From: Deltaproteobacteria bacterium
GTDB lineage: Bacteria > Desulfobacterota > SM23-61
Length of the DNA stretch: 5,198 nucleotides
Direction: 5' to 3'
Assembly (NCBI GenBank): GCA_029857975.1
Contig: JAOUFX010000287.1
Span: 1-5,198, forward strand
Shown: piece after piece, positions 1 to 5,198 of the stretch
Position numbering within the stretch: the first letter of the stretch is position 1
How the letters are laid out: every line of letters begins with the position of its first letter
Made by a program: the position numbers and the translations under genes
The notes under the pieces: model-generated
Seen by the model: only the letters and a program-made list of their open reading frames with translations
Told to the model about the DNA's origin: nothing
Database searches by the model: none

Positions 1-1
1 C

Positions 2-355
2 TCCTTGGAGTTGTGCAAATTTCCCGCTCGGAGTCACCTCGGTTTTCCAGAAAATTTGACGGATCTTTTCCGTTACGTAACAGGTATAGAACGGAGCGCA
101 GCAGATCTCCGGTCCGTTGGAGAAAGAATTATTCAATTAGAACGCCTTTTCAATTTGCGCGAGGGTCTAACTCCCGCAGATGACACCCTGCCTAAAAGGT
201 TGCTGCACGAGCCAGTGCCCGATGGTCCTGGCCAGGGCCGGGTTGTGTCTCTTGTTCCTTTACTGGAACAGTATTACCGAGTGAGGGGATGGGATCTCCA
301 TAGCGGCCAACCATCGGCGGAAAAGTTGGAGAGTTTAGGGATTAAAAAAGATTAG
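2..355 (+). CDS. Aldehyde:ferredoxin oxidoreductase family protein, C-terminal fragment (gene starts before the window)
   Basis: The frame is open to the left edge and ends with TAG at 353-355, so only about the last 118 residues are seen. A TTG at position 5 would translate but is almost certainly internal. The fragment opens with S-L-E-L-C-K-F, the place where AOR-family proteins carry the DxxGLC motif; this Cys is normally a ligand of the [4Fe-4S] cluster next to the tungstopterin. After it come the family's C-terminal landmarks: a TGIE helix start, GERIIQLERLFNLREG, the D-D-T-L-P-K-R turn, a PVPDGPGQGRVV segment, then LEQYYRVRGWD and a final LESLGI. The family uses a W- or Mo-bispterin cofactor in the cytoplasm to interconvert aldehydes and carboxylates with ferredoxin; some relatives act on aromatic acyl-CoAs (BamB type). 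Which subfamily this is cannot be decided from the C-terminus. The Gly of DxxGLC is Glu here. The gene converges on the TRAP permease gene. Family assignment is firm; substrate is unknown. Confidence 0.93.
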   Translation, partial: SLELCKFPARSHLGFPENLTDLFRYVTGIERSAADLRSVGERIIQLERLFNLREGLTPADDTLPKRLLHEPVPDGPGQGRVVSLVPLLEQYYRVRGWDLHSGQPSAEKLESLGIKKD

Positions 356-370
356 ACCCCACGCCCGAAA

Positions 371-2275
371 TCAAGGCAAGAATTTATGACGGCTCAGCAT
401 GGTTGCCGCCAAAGCAACCAAAGCAATCCCGAACCCTATAAGGTCCGTTTTCCATCCCGGAAACGCCAACAAAAAACCCGAGATAGCAAAAGCGCCCCTC
501 AATACGTAGTTGCTTATCCCAGATTGTATCTCTCCTACTCCTATCATGTACCCTTCGAACGCTGAACCAATAAGAAACATACCCAAGGAAGCCGTGAGAA
601 CCGCATGTACAATGGCCATAGGTTCACCTTGCATTACTAAAACAGGGTTGAGCACAAAAAAGAAAGGCAACACGAATATAGCCCCTCCCAAACGACAGGC
701 GGTAAGCGCGATCTTCATCGGTGATGTTTCAGCAATACTGGCCGCTGCAAATGCGCACAGGGCAACCGGAGGGGTGATGAAGGAAAGCATCCCGCAATAA
801 AGGACAAACAGGTGCACCGCTAATTCATTCAATCCCGCACTGACCAAAGCCGGAGCTGCAACCAGGGCCAAAAAGATATAGCACGCGATCGTGGTCATCC
901 CCATTCCTAAGATAAGGCTGGCCACGGCCGTAAAGAGGAGCATCAGTGGGATACTCCCTCCGGCAAGGATAAAAAGCTCTCGCGAGAAGGTGGAGGCGAT
1001 CCCGGTAAGAGAAAAAGAACCCATCAGCACTCCCGATCCGGTCATGAGAGTAAGCAACATGGCTGAGCTTCTCCCGCCATTTTCCAAGAAGCGCCAGAAG
1101 CTCTCCAGGGTGAATCTTGTGTTCTTGCGAATCTGAGCAAGGCCAAGCATCACCGCCGTGGCCACGAATGCCGACTCCCCTGTCCACCGCAAGACAAACA
1201 GAAAAATTACCAGCACCGCCAATGTCGGCAAATAGAACCAACCATCCTTGAGAACTTCTCCCAGCCTAAGGCTTTCACCCGTCCGCAACCCTCGCAGCCC
1301 GCTTTTGGCCGCGTAGCCATCCACTTGAATAAATAATGAAAGGTAAAATAATGCTGCGGGTATGGCTGCGCCTAAAGCGACCGTAGCGTAGGGCACGTTT
1401 ATAAAGGATGCCAGAACGAATGCCGTGGCCCCCATGATGGGAGGGGCTAATGTGCCCCCCGTCGAGGCGCAGGTCTCAATTGCGCCGGCGTATTCGGGGC
1501 GATAGCCGCAGGATTTCATGGCTGGAATCGTAATCGATCCGGTTGTGATCACATTGGCAATGGCACTCCCGCTTAAAGACCCGAAAAGGGCACTGGCGAC
1601 GACCGCCATCTTAGCGGGTCCCCCCCGGGTCTGCCCGACAATACTTTTAGATAAATTCAGTAAGAATTTATCGCCTCCCGTCGCTACCACCGCGATGCCA
1701 AAAAGGATGAAGCCGAATACAATATTGGAGAAAATATCCACTAATGTCCCCATGGCACTTTCGGTGCTTAAAATATGGAATAAGGCCGTTTTCTGAAAGG
1801 AGCGCTCAACCCCTTGCAAAAAGCCAGGCATGTGAGAGGCGAAGAGAGGATAAAGAGAAAAAAAGAGCACAACCGCCATAAAAACGATACCCGCACTTCG
1901 CCGGATCGCCTCAATCAGGAGACCCCAGATGATTATGGATATGACCACCATGTGCCCCGGGGCAAGATAGCCGTAACCTTTCGTGAGGATGTCTAACCCG
2001 TTCCAGGCCAAGTAGAGAGATAGGGCCCAGTACAAAACGAAGAAAAAAATGTCGAGTCCGATCCATTTCCCTGCCCGCTCTGAAGAACGACCTAAGAAAA
2101 CCAAGGGGATAAAAAAACCGACGATCACAAAATTAAAGGTTGGGCCGATGAGGACATAGCCCGAAAAAAATTTGAGATCAAAGATTTGATTAATCGCCAA
2201 AAGCAAGGCGATCATGAAAAAGCAAATGAAAATCCAGCGGCGAACCTTTTCTATACGTCCTTCCTCTTTGGCCAT
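371..2275 (-). CDS. TAXI-type TRAP transporter, fused 4TM/12TM permease (DctQM-like)
   Basis: A 634-residue, very hydrophobic inner-membrane protein with roughly 16-18 membrane segments. Residues about 13-146 form a four-segment N-terminal block corresponding to the small DctQ subunit; residues about 170-545 form the large DctM-like transport domain; residues about 550-628 add further membrane segments. Family signatures are clear: GGPAKMAV (218-225), SLSGSAIANV (233-242) with TTGS (244-247), STGGTLAPPIMGATAF (271-286), and the symmetry-related GMGMTT (457-462) and SFITPPVALCAFAAA (498-512). In TRAP permeases these paired repeats line the substrate and coupling-ion sites. Fused permeases work with TAXI binding proteins, and such a gene lies directly upstream, 188 bp away. 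The start at 2275 has AAGGAGGA with 6 bases between GGAGG and ATG. An ATG four bases upstream is in another frame. The motif usually written GMGLPTTA differs here (see findings). The protein belongs to a secondary transporter driven by an ion gradient; which ion is not shown. Substrate unknown. Confidence 0.95.
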   Translation of the reverse strand: MAKEEGRIEKVRRWIFICFFMIALLLAINQIFDLKFFSGYVLIGPTFNFVIVGFFIPLVFLGRSSERAGKWIGLDIFFFVLYWALSLYLAWNGLDILTKGYGYLAPGHMVVISIIIWGLLIEAIRRSAGIVFMAVVLFFSLYPLFASHMPGFLQGVERSFQKTALFHILSTESAMGTLVDIFSNIVFGFILFGIAVVATGGDKFLLNLSKSIVGQTRGGPAKMAVVASALFGSLSGSAIANVITTGSITIPAMKSCGYRPEYAGAIETCASTGGTLAPPIMGATAFVLASFINVPYATVALGAAIPAALFYLSLFIQVDGYAAKSGLRGLRTGESLRLGEVLKDGWFYLPTLAVLVIFLFVLRWTGESAFVATAVMLGLAQIRKNTRFTLESFWRFLENGGRSSAMLLTLMTGSGVLMGSFSLTGIASTFSRELFILAGGSIPLMLLFTAVASLILGMGMTTIACYIFLALVAAPALVSAGLNELAVHLFVLYCGMLSFITPPVALCAFAAASIAETSPMKIALTACRLGGAIFVLPFFFVLNPVLVMQGEPMAIVHAVLTASLGMFLIGSAFEGYMIGVGEIQSGISNYVLRGAFAISGFLLAFPGWKTDLIGFGIALVALAATMLSRHKFLP

Positions 2276-2280
2276 CCATT

Positions 2281-2288
2281 TCCTCCTT
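2281..2288 (-). promoter_or_regulatory. Ribosome binding site of the TRAP permease gene
   Basis: On the minus strand the bases read AAGGAGGA, a strong Shine-Dalgarno sequence with six bases between GGAGG and the ATG at 2275. It decides between two ATGs four bases apart: only the downstream one opens the 634-residue permease frame. Confidence 0.85.
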
Positions 2289-2350
2289 CAGATAGGCCGC
2301 TCCCGATTCAGAACCACCTTTCCCTTTTACGCTGCCGCCCAGGAAGCAAT

Positions 2351-2381
2351 GACCCTTCCCCCAGTTTTAAGAGGAAGGGTC
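2351..2381 (-). other. Intergenic hairpin between binding-protein and permease genes
   Basis: GACCCTTCC at 2351-2359 and GGAAGGGTC at 2373-2381 are perfect reverse complements, giving a 9-bp stem with a 13-base loop. On the transcribed (minus) strand it lies about 80 bases after the binding-protein stop and about 75 bases before the permease start. No T-run follows it, so it is not a standard intrinsic terminator. In solute-transport operons such stems often protect the upstream binding-protein mRNA from 3' decay, so that the binding protein exceeds the permease. That role is inferred. Confidence 0.55.
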
Positions 2382-2386
2382 CTCGT

Positions 2387-2408
2387 GGCCACCGGAAAAA
2401 CTGTGGCC
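2387..2408 (-). other. Second intergenic inverted repeat after the binding-protein gene
   Basis: GGCCAC (2387-2392) and GTGGCC (2403-2408) form a 6-bp GC-rich stem with a 10-base loop. The loop reads CGGAAAAACT on the plus strand, so five T lie within the loop, not after the stem, of the minus-strand transcript. A smaller overlapping stem, CCGTT/AACGG at 2407-2421, competes for the same bases. This is too weak to call a terminator, but with the 9-bp stem at 2351-2381 it makes the gap look structured. Confidence 0.35.
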
Positions 2409-2463
2409 GTTGCCGAAACGGATAAATTTGATAGGACGCAGGTTTGCGCAGATAACCATCGAG

Positions 2464-3624
2464 CTATAGCTGGGGGGTCCAAAAGCCGGCCTTGGCCCTT
2501 TTTTCCATCCAGAAAGCGGAAAATTTTTCGCCCTCGATCCCTTTCTGTTTGGCCTCTTTCACCGTCTGGTCCCACAATGCTTTTAATTTCGCCTGGTGGG
2601 CGATGCGTTCTTGGTTCTTCTTCTCCCGTTCAGCGTTCCACCGGCCGATTTCCTTGAAGTAACGGATCGCTCCTTGATGCAAAGGCACAACTTCATCATC
2701 AAAAAGCGAAAGGCACTTGTCGATTGTCCAGTCCAAACTCAGAGATTTATTCTTTTTGGCATATAGGTCATAACATTCATGGAGATACTTGGTTATATAG
2801 TAAGCGGTGTCCTCGTCCAATTTATCCCAGGTCAAGAAATTGGGATATCCCTGTCTCGCAACCCAGGCGGGATTCTTTTCCGAAATGTTGGCTCCTACCG
2901 TAGCCTTCTTCGGGGACATGGGGGGGCAAACTCTTTGCAACCTTTTCCAACCTTCTTTGTTATCTGGAGGCATCTCGAGATACCGTATACCGGCGGGCAT
3001 GGAGGCCAGCTCATAGGCCTGGCTGCTGACCAGATTAAAGAACGTGGAATCGATCCTTTGTTTAACGACAGCGCTGTACGCGGCAACCGGCCCTCTGTGC
3101 GGCACAGGTACCACATCCTTCCAGGTCAAACCTCCGAAGGCCAGGAAGGCCTCATTCATCAGTTGAGGCGAAGGAGAACCAGGCATCGTGGCCACTTTTT
3201 TACCTTTTAAATCTTCTATTTTATTTACTCCTGAGTTCCCTCTGACCGCCATGGCCGCTCCCACATGCTCTGGTATCCACAGATATCGCACGGGTGTAGG
3301 ACCCCACTCCGGCGCGCTAAATTCGAATAAGCCTTCCTGTATCTGCCATCCAGAAATTGAATTCAACGCGGCGGTGTGCGCCTCGCCTTTATAGGCCATG
3401 AGTGCCCTGGCCACGTCCGCGCCCGCTGGCACTAACCTGACTTTGATCCCCACCTTTTCGATAATGGCCTCGGCTACCAGCCCCTGCAAACTGTACGCAC
3501 CTGCGCCTGCCGTGTGGCTGGCGAAGTAAATGATATCCGGGCGCTTAGCAGCCGCCCGATCAACGATCCCTTGCCCTATCAAAAACAGGATGATCAGCGC
3601 CAATAAAAAGATCTTCTTTTTCAT
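2464..3624 (-). CDS. TAXI-family TRAP transporter solute-binding protein, exported
   Basis: A 386-residue periplasmic binding protein. The N-terminus is a classic Sec signal peptide: MKKK, a hydrophobic core at about 5-20, then A-A-A at 24-26, with likely cleavage before K27. There is no lipobox Cys, so the mature protein should be soluble. The mature part starts with the family's first strand and turn (FASHTAGAGAYSLQGLVAEAI, in pieces from about 34 to 54). It continues with a valuable TAXI pattern of PAGADVARALMAYKGEAHTAA (about 66-86), VNKIEDLKGKKVATMPGSPS (about 133-152), and the late landmark VVPLHQGAIRYFKEIG (312-327). In most TAXI proteins the chain ends near that landmark; here about 59 further residues, Lys/Glu-rich and probably helical, follow. 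The adjacent fused permease supports the assignment. The ATG at 3624 has AAGGAGGG at good spacing. Known TAXI proteins bind glutamate, 2-oxoglutarate and similar acids; the ligand here is not known. Confidence 0.95.
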   Translation of the reverse strand: MKKKIFLLALIILFLIGQGIVDRAAAKRPDIIYFASHTAGAGAYSLQGLVAEAIIEKVGIKVRLVPAGADVARALMAYKGEAHTAALNSISGWQIQEGLFEFSAPEWGPTPVRYLWIPEHVGAAMAVRGNSGVNKIEDLKGKKVATMPGSPSPQLMNEAFLAFGGLTWKDVVPVPHRGPVAAYSAVVKQRIDSTFFNLVSSQAYELASMPAGIRYLEMPPDNKEGWKRLQRVCPPMSPKKATVGANISEKNPAWVARQGYPNFLTWDKLDEDTAYYITKYLHECYDLYAKKNKSLSLDWTIDKCLSLFDDEVVPLHQGAIRYFKEIGRWNAEREKKNQERIAHQAKLKALWDQTVKEAKQKGIEGEKFSAFWMEKRAKAGFWTPQL

Positions 3625-3629
3625 TCTTT

Positions 3630-3637
3630 CCCTCCTT
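3630..3637 (-). promoter_or_regulatory. Ribosome binding site of the binding-protein gene
   Basis: The minus strand reads AAGGAGGG, with GAAAGA (six bases) between GGAGG and the ATG at 3624. It supports that start, which is also the one that gives a complete signal peptide. Confidence 0.85.
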
Positions 3638-3644
3638 GAAATCC

Positions 3645-3668
3645 GGAGTCTGAAAGACTCCTTTTTTT
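3645..3668 (+). terminator. Intrinsic-terminator-like hairpin, reading opposite to the genes
   Basis: GGAGTCT (3645-3651), loop GAA, AGACTCC (3655-3661), then seven T (3662-3668). The 7-bp stem is perfect. In form this is a rho-independent terminator for plus-strand transcription. No plus-strand gene is near; the only one ends at 355. On the minus strand the same DNA gives A7 followed by the hairpin in the 5' leader of the binding-protein gene, just before its ribosome binding site, and no T-run follows. Possible roles are stopping antisense transcripts or forming a leader stem in the sense mRNA. The structure is certain; the role is open. Confidence 0.5.
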
Positions 3669-3688
3669 GTTAAACGACTCTCAGGTAT

Positions 3689-3699
3689 TCACCTCCTTT
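3689..3699 (-). promoter_or_regulatory. Strong Shine-Dalgarno sequence without a gene
   Basis: The minus strand reads AAAGGAGGTGA, complementary over 11 bases to the usual 3' end of 16S rRNA. It lies 64 bases upstream of the binding-protein ATG, too far to serve it directly. The only starts in range are poor: a CTG at 3684 opens four codons before TAA, and a GTG inside the motif opens three codons before TGA. It may drive a minimal leader peptide, act as a ribosome standby site, or be left over from a lost gene. Confidence 0.4.
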
Positions 3700-3745
3700 C
3701 CAAATTTATGGTAACGGTTTAGCCTGTGGGAAATTGGGTTAAACT

Positions 3746-4789
3746 TCAACACAAAATGCGTTCGATCCTGACGGCGCGGCGGGTGGAAGCGGATTCTATG
3801 ATGGCCGAGACCACCTGGACGGCACGCAAACCATCCATCCCCGAGGCCTCGAATTCCTCATCCCGCTGAATCGCCCGCTGGAAGGCTTCAATTTGAAGTT
3901 TGTATAAGGATAACAGATCCCCCTGGTAGGACTCTTCCATATTCACCGCATCACTGACGACTTCCAGTTTACCCCGTAGAGGCTCCCATACAGTATCTTG
4001 CAACCAAACCCGGCCTCCCGTGCCATAGACGACAGCGTCATTTTTAGTGTCGGGTACCCGGCGGCCGCAACATACAGTTCCCACCGCGCCGTTGCCGAAG
4101 CGGAGGGCGATGGCGGCAATTTGTTCCAATGGTTTCTGGACGTTTTGGCCGTCGGTAATGGCCGCCACCTCCGTGATCGGCTGCCCCAAAAGAAATTGGA
4201 GCAAGTCCAGGGCGTGGACTCCCATCCCCATAATACTGTAGGCGCCTCCGGTCATGGCCGGATCTTCCCACCACAGGGAAAGGCCGCTGCGGCGGAGCAG
4301 ATCCACCACCCCTCTTTTGTCCGGAAAAAAGAATTGGGCCTGGGCCAGAGAAATAAACCCCAAAATTCCCTCCTGGATAAACTTTCGCGCCCGGCAATGT
4401 CCGGGATGATGGCGCAGATGGAAGCCTACGCCCAGTTTCACCCCCTTCTTGCGGCAGGTATGTACCATATCCAGGGCCTCGGGCACACTCACGGCCATTG
4501 GTTTTTCAACCAAAACGTGTTTGCCGGCCTCAGCGGCCATTTGCGTGTGCCGGGCATGCAAGGAGGTGGGGGAGGCGATGAAAACGGCCTGGATCTCCGG
4601 GTTCTTCAAGAGATCCTCTAAAGAATCGTAGGACGCCGGAAGTCCGTGCTTCCGCGCGAAGGCTTCCGCCCGTCCTTTATCGCGGCTGAATATTCCGATG
4701 GCCTGATTCCCCTCCGCCAATTTCATGGCCGGAACGATCTTATTATCCGGATGTCTTCCGGCGCTCACAATACCCCATCCCAGAGTCAT
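3746..4789 (-). CDS. Gfo/Idh/MocA-family NAD(P)-dependent oxidoreductase
   Basis: A 347-residue cytoplasmic enzyme of normal family length. Residues 1-120 form the Rossmann nucleotide-binding domain: a first beta strand with GWGIVSAGRH (4-13), SRDKGRAEAFARKHG (35-49), the A-S-P-T-S-L-H loop (72-78), and the hallmark E-K-P-M at 95-98, whose Lys96 is the usual catalytic lysine. GFHLRHHPG (122-130) is the family's substrate-side strand and turn. The C-terminal alpha/beta domain carries GGAYSIMGMGVHALDLLQFLLG in two parts (181-190 and 191-202), with His192 and Asp195 in the usual active-site positions; the Asp often found before the G-x-H turn is Met187 or its neighbour here. Members oxidise or reduce hydroxyl/keto groups of sugars, inositols, amino-sugars and some non-sugar compounds, so the substrate cannot be named. 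The ATG at 4789 has GGAG with seven bases of spacing. It lies 54 bp after the amidohydrolase and 121 bp before the binding-protein gene, so it probably belongs to the same catabolic unit. Confidence 0.92.
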   Translation of the reverse strand: MTLGWGIVSAGRHPDNKIVPAMKLAEGNQAIGIFSRDKGRAEAFARKHGLPASYDSLEDLLKNPEIQAVFIASPTSLHARHTQMAAEAGKHVLVEKPMAVSVPEALDMVHTCRKKGVKLGVGFHLRHHPGHCRARKFIQEGILGFISLAQAQFFFPDKRGVVDLLRRSGLSLWWEDPAMTGGAYSIMGMGVHALDLLQFLLGQPITEVAAITDGQNVQKPLEQIAAIALRFGNGAVGTVCCGRRVPDTKNDAVVYGTGGRVWLQDTVWEPLRGKLEVVSDAVNMEESYQGDLLSLYKLQIEAFQRAIQRDEEFEASGMDGLRAVQVVSAIIESASTRRAVRIERILC

Positions 4790-4796
4790 GGTTAAT

Positions 4797-4800
4797 CTCC
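4797..4800 (-). promoter_or_regulatory. Ribosome binding site of the Gfo/Idh/MocA gene
   Basis: The minus strand reads GGAG followed by ATTAACC and the ATG at 4789. An ATG overlapping this motif at 4802 lies in a different frame that does not encode the Rossmann domain, so 4789 is preferred. Confidence 0.7.
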
Positions 4801-4843
4801 ATGTTGGTGAATGAATTTTTTATTGTTTTTTTCACCCAGGCCT

Positions 4844-5198
4844 CTATCGAGCGAGAAAACGCCCCCACCCCGCATTGGCCACAATCTTTCCATCTTTCAT
4901 GACTGTTTTCCCCCGCACCAGAGTCATGACCGGCCATCCTTTAATTTCCAAGCCCTCGCAGGGCAAGTGATCACCGAACATCTCAAAATCACCGGCCTGA
5001 ACCTTTTTCACCTTGTTCAAATCCACCAGGGTCAGATCGGCATCCCCCCCAATTCTTATATCCCCCTTCTGGGGATATAAGCCATAGACCCGGGCCGGGT
5101 TGAAAGAGGTGAGCTCAGCGATGCGCTCGAGGCCAAGTCCTCTTTTATGATAGCCCTCCCCCAGCAAAACGGGTAACAGGACAGGGGTTCCCGGGCCG
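4844..5198 (-). CDS. Dihydroorotase/hydantoinase-type amidohydrolase, C-terminal fragment (gene starts beyond the window)
   Basis: The minus-strand frame is open to the right edge and ends with TAG at 4846-4844, so about the last 117 residues are visible. A TTG at 5167 is internal: in-frame sequence before it reads GPGTPVLLPV, the expected PG-x-x-x-x-LP turn after the barrel's last active-site Asp. It is followed by a helix (LERIAELTSFNPARVYGLYP), K-G-D-I-R-I-G-G-D-A-D-L-T-L-V-D, and the closing beta-sandwich strands with CEGLEIKGWPVMTLVRGKTV and DGK. This is the tail of cyclic amidohydrolases: dihydroorotase, allantoinase, dihydropyrimidinase and D-hydantoinase, which hydrolyse a cyclic amide bond with a binuclear metal centre. 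The metal ligands lie in the missing N-terminal part, so neither activity nor subtype can be checked. Its place next to an oxidoreductase and a transporter suggests catabolism rather than pyrimidine synthesis. Confidence 0.9.
   Translation of the reverse strand, partial: GPGTPVLLPVLLGEGYHKRGLGLERIAELTSFNPARVYGLYPQKGDIRIGGDADLTLVDLNKVKKVQAGDFEMFGDHLPCEGLEIKGWPVMTLVRGKTVMKDGKIVANAGWGRFLAR

Noticed and set aside
825..1241. Minus-strand frame of 138 codons inside the permease gene
   Set aside because: An out-of-frame shadow of the permease, Gly/Arg-rich and without the family motifs that the long frame shows.
2367..2459. Minus-strand 30-codon frame (ATG at 2459) in the gap after the binding-protein gene
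   Set aside because: There is no Shine-Dalgarno before its ATG and it runs through the inverted repeats; no family resemblance.
2214..2657. Plus-strand frame of 147 codons across the permease start, the 188-bp gap and the end of the binding-protein gene
   Set aside because: It overlaps two real genes in antisense. The part in the gap, with an ATG at 2349 after a weak AGGA, looks mildly protein-like but matches nothing I know and has no independent support.
3669..3744. Direct repeat GTTAAAC at 3669-3675 and 3738-3744
   Set aside because: A 7-base match within about 120 bp is expected by chance; no third copy or operator symmetry.
3998..4621. Open frame of 207 codons on the plus strand opposite the Gfo/Idh gene
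   Set aside because: It lies wholly inside a convincing family gene on the other strand, has no recognisable domain, and its composition is that of a mirrored GC-rich gene.
4806..4836. GGTGAA/TTCACC inverted repeat with T-rich interior between amidohydrolase and Gfo/Idh genes
   Set aside because: The arms are only 6 bp, the 19-base interior is mostly T and cannot extend the stem, and no T-run follows the stem on the coding strand, so it is not a credible terminator.

Overview
The window is an anaerobe-type metabolic locus of moderate GC, with one gene on the plus strand meeting a four-gene minus-strand cluster tail to tail. The organism is most likely a strict anaerobe of the Desulfobacterota (old Deltaproteobacteria) type. 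This is inferred only from the combination of a tungsten/molybdopterin aldehyde:ferredoxin oxidoreductase (AOR) family enzyme with a TAXI-type TRAP transporter; no rRNA or taxonomic marker is present.

Layout: 2-355 (+) is the C-terminal end of an AOR-family gene that begins outside the window. It faces the minus-strand cluster, and the two stop codons are only 15 bp apart. The cluster is read from right to left. It starts with the C-terminal part of a dihydroorotase/hydantoinase-type amidohydrolase (5198-4844, start outside the window). Next come a Gfo/Idh/MocA-type NAD(P)-dependent oxidoreductase (4789-3746), an exported TAXI-family solute-binding protein (3624-2464) and a fused 4TM/12TM TRAP permease (2275-371). 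Each start inside the window has a clear Shine-Dalgarno sequence. The gaps are 54, 121 and 188 bp, so an operon or a set of linked sub-operons is plausible.

How the genes may work together (inference): the binding protein captures a small, probably anionic, solute in the periplasm and hands it to the fused permease, which moves it inward on an ion gradient. The amidohydrolase could open a cyclic amide or similar C-N bond, and the Gfo/Idh enzyme could oxidise or reduce a hydroxy or keto intermediate. The substrate cannot be read from the sequence. The AOR may be unrelated, since it is on the opposite strand.

The less ordinary content is in the two larger gaps. The 121-bp gap ahead of the binding-protein gene holds an 11-base perfect anti-16S complement with no sensible start codon after it. 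It also holds a perfect 7-bp hairpin that ends in seven T on the strand opposite to the genes. The 188-bp gap between binding protein and permease holds two inverted repeats suited to setting unequal levels of the two proteins. I found no convincing new defence, mobile or RNA system, and no gene-free stretch over 300 bp.
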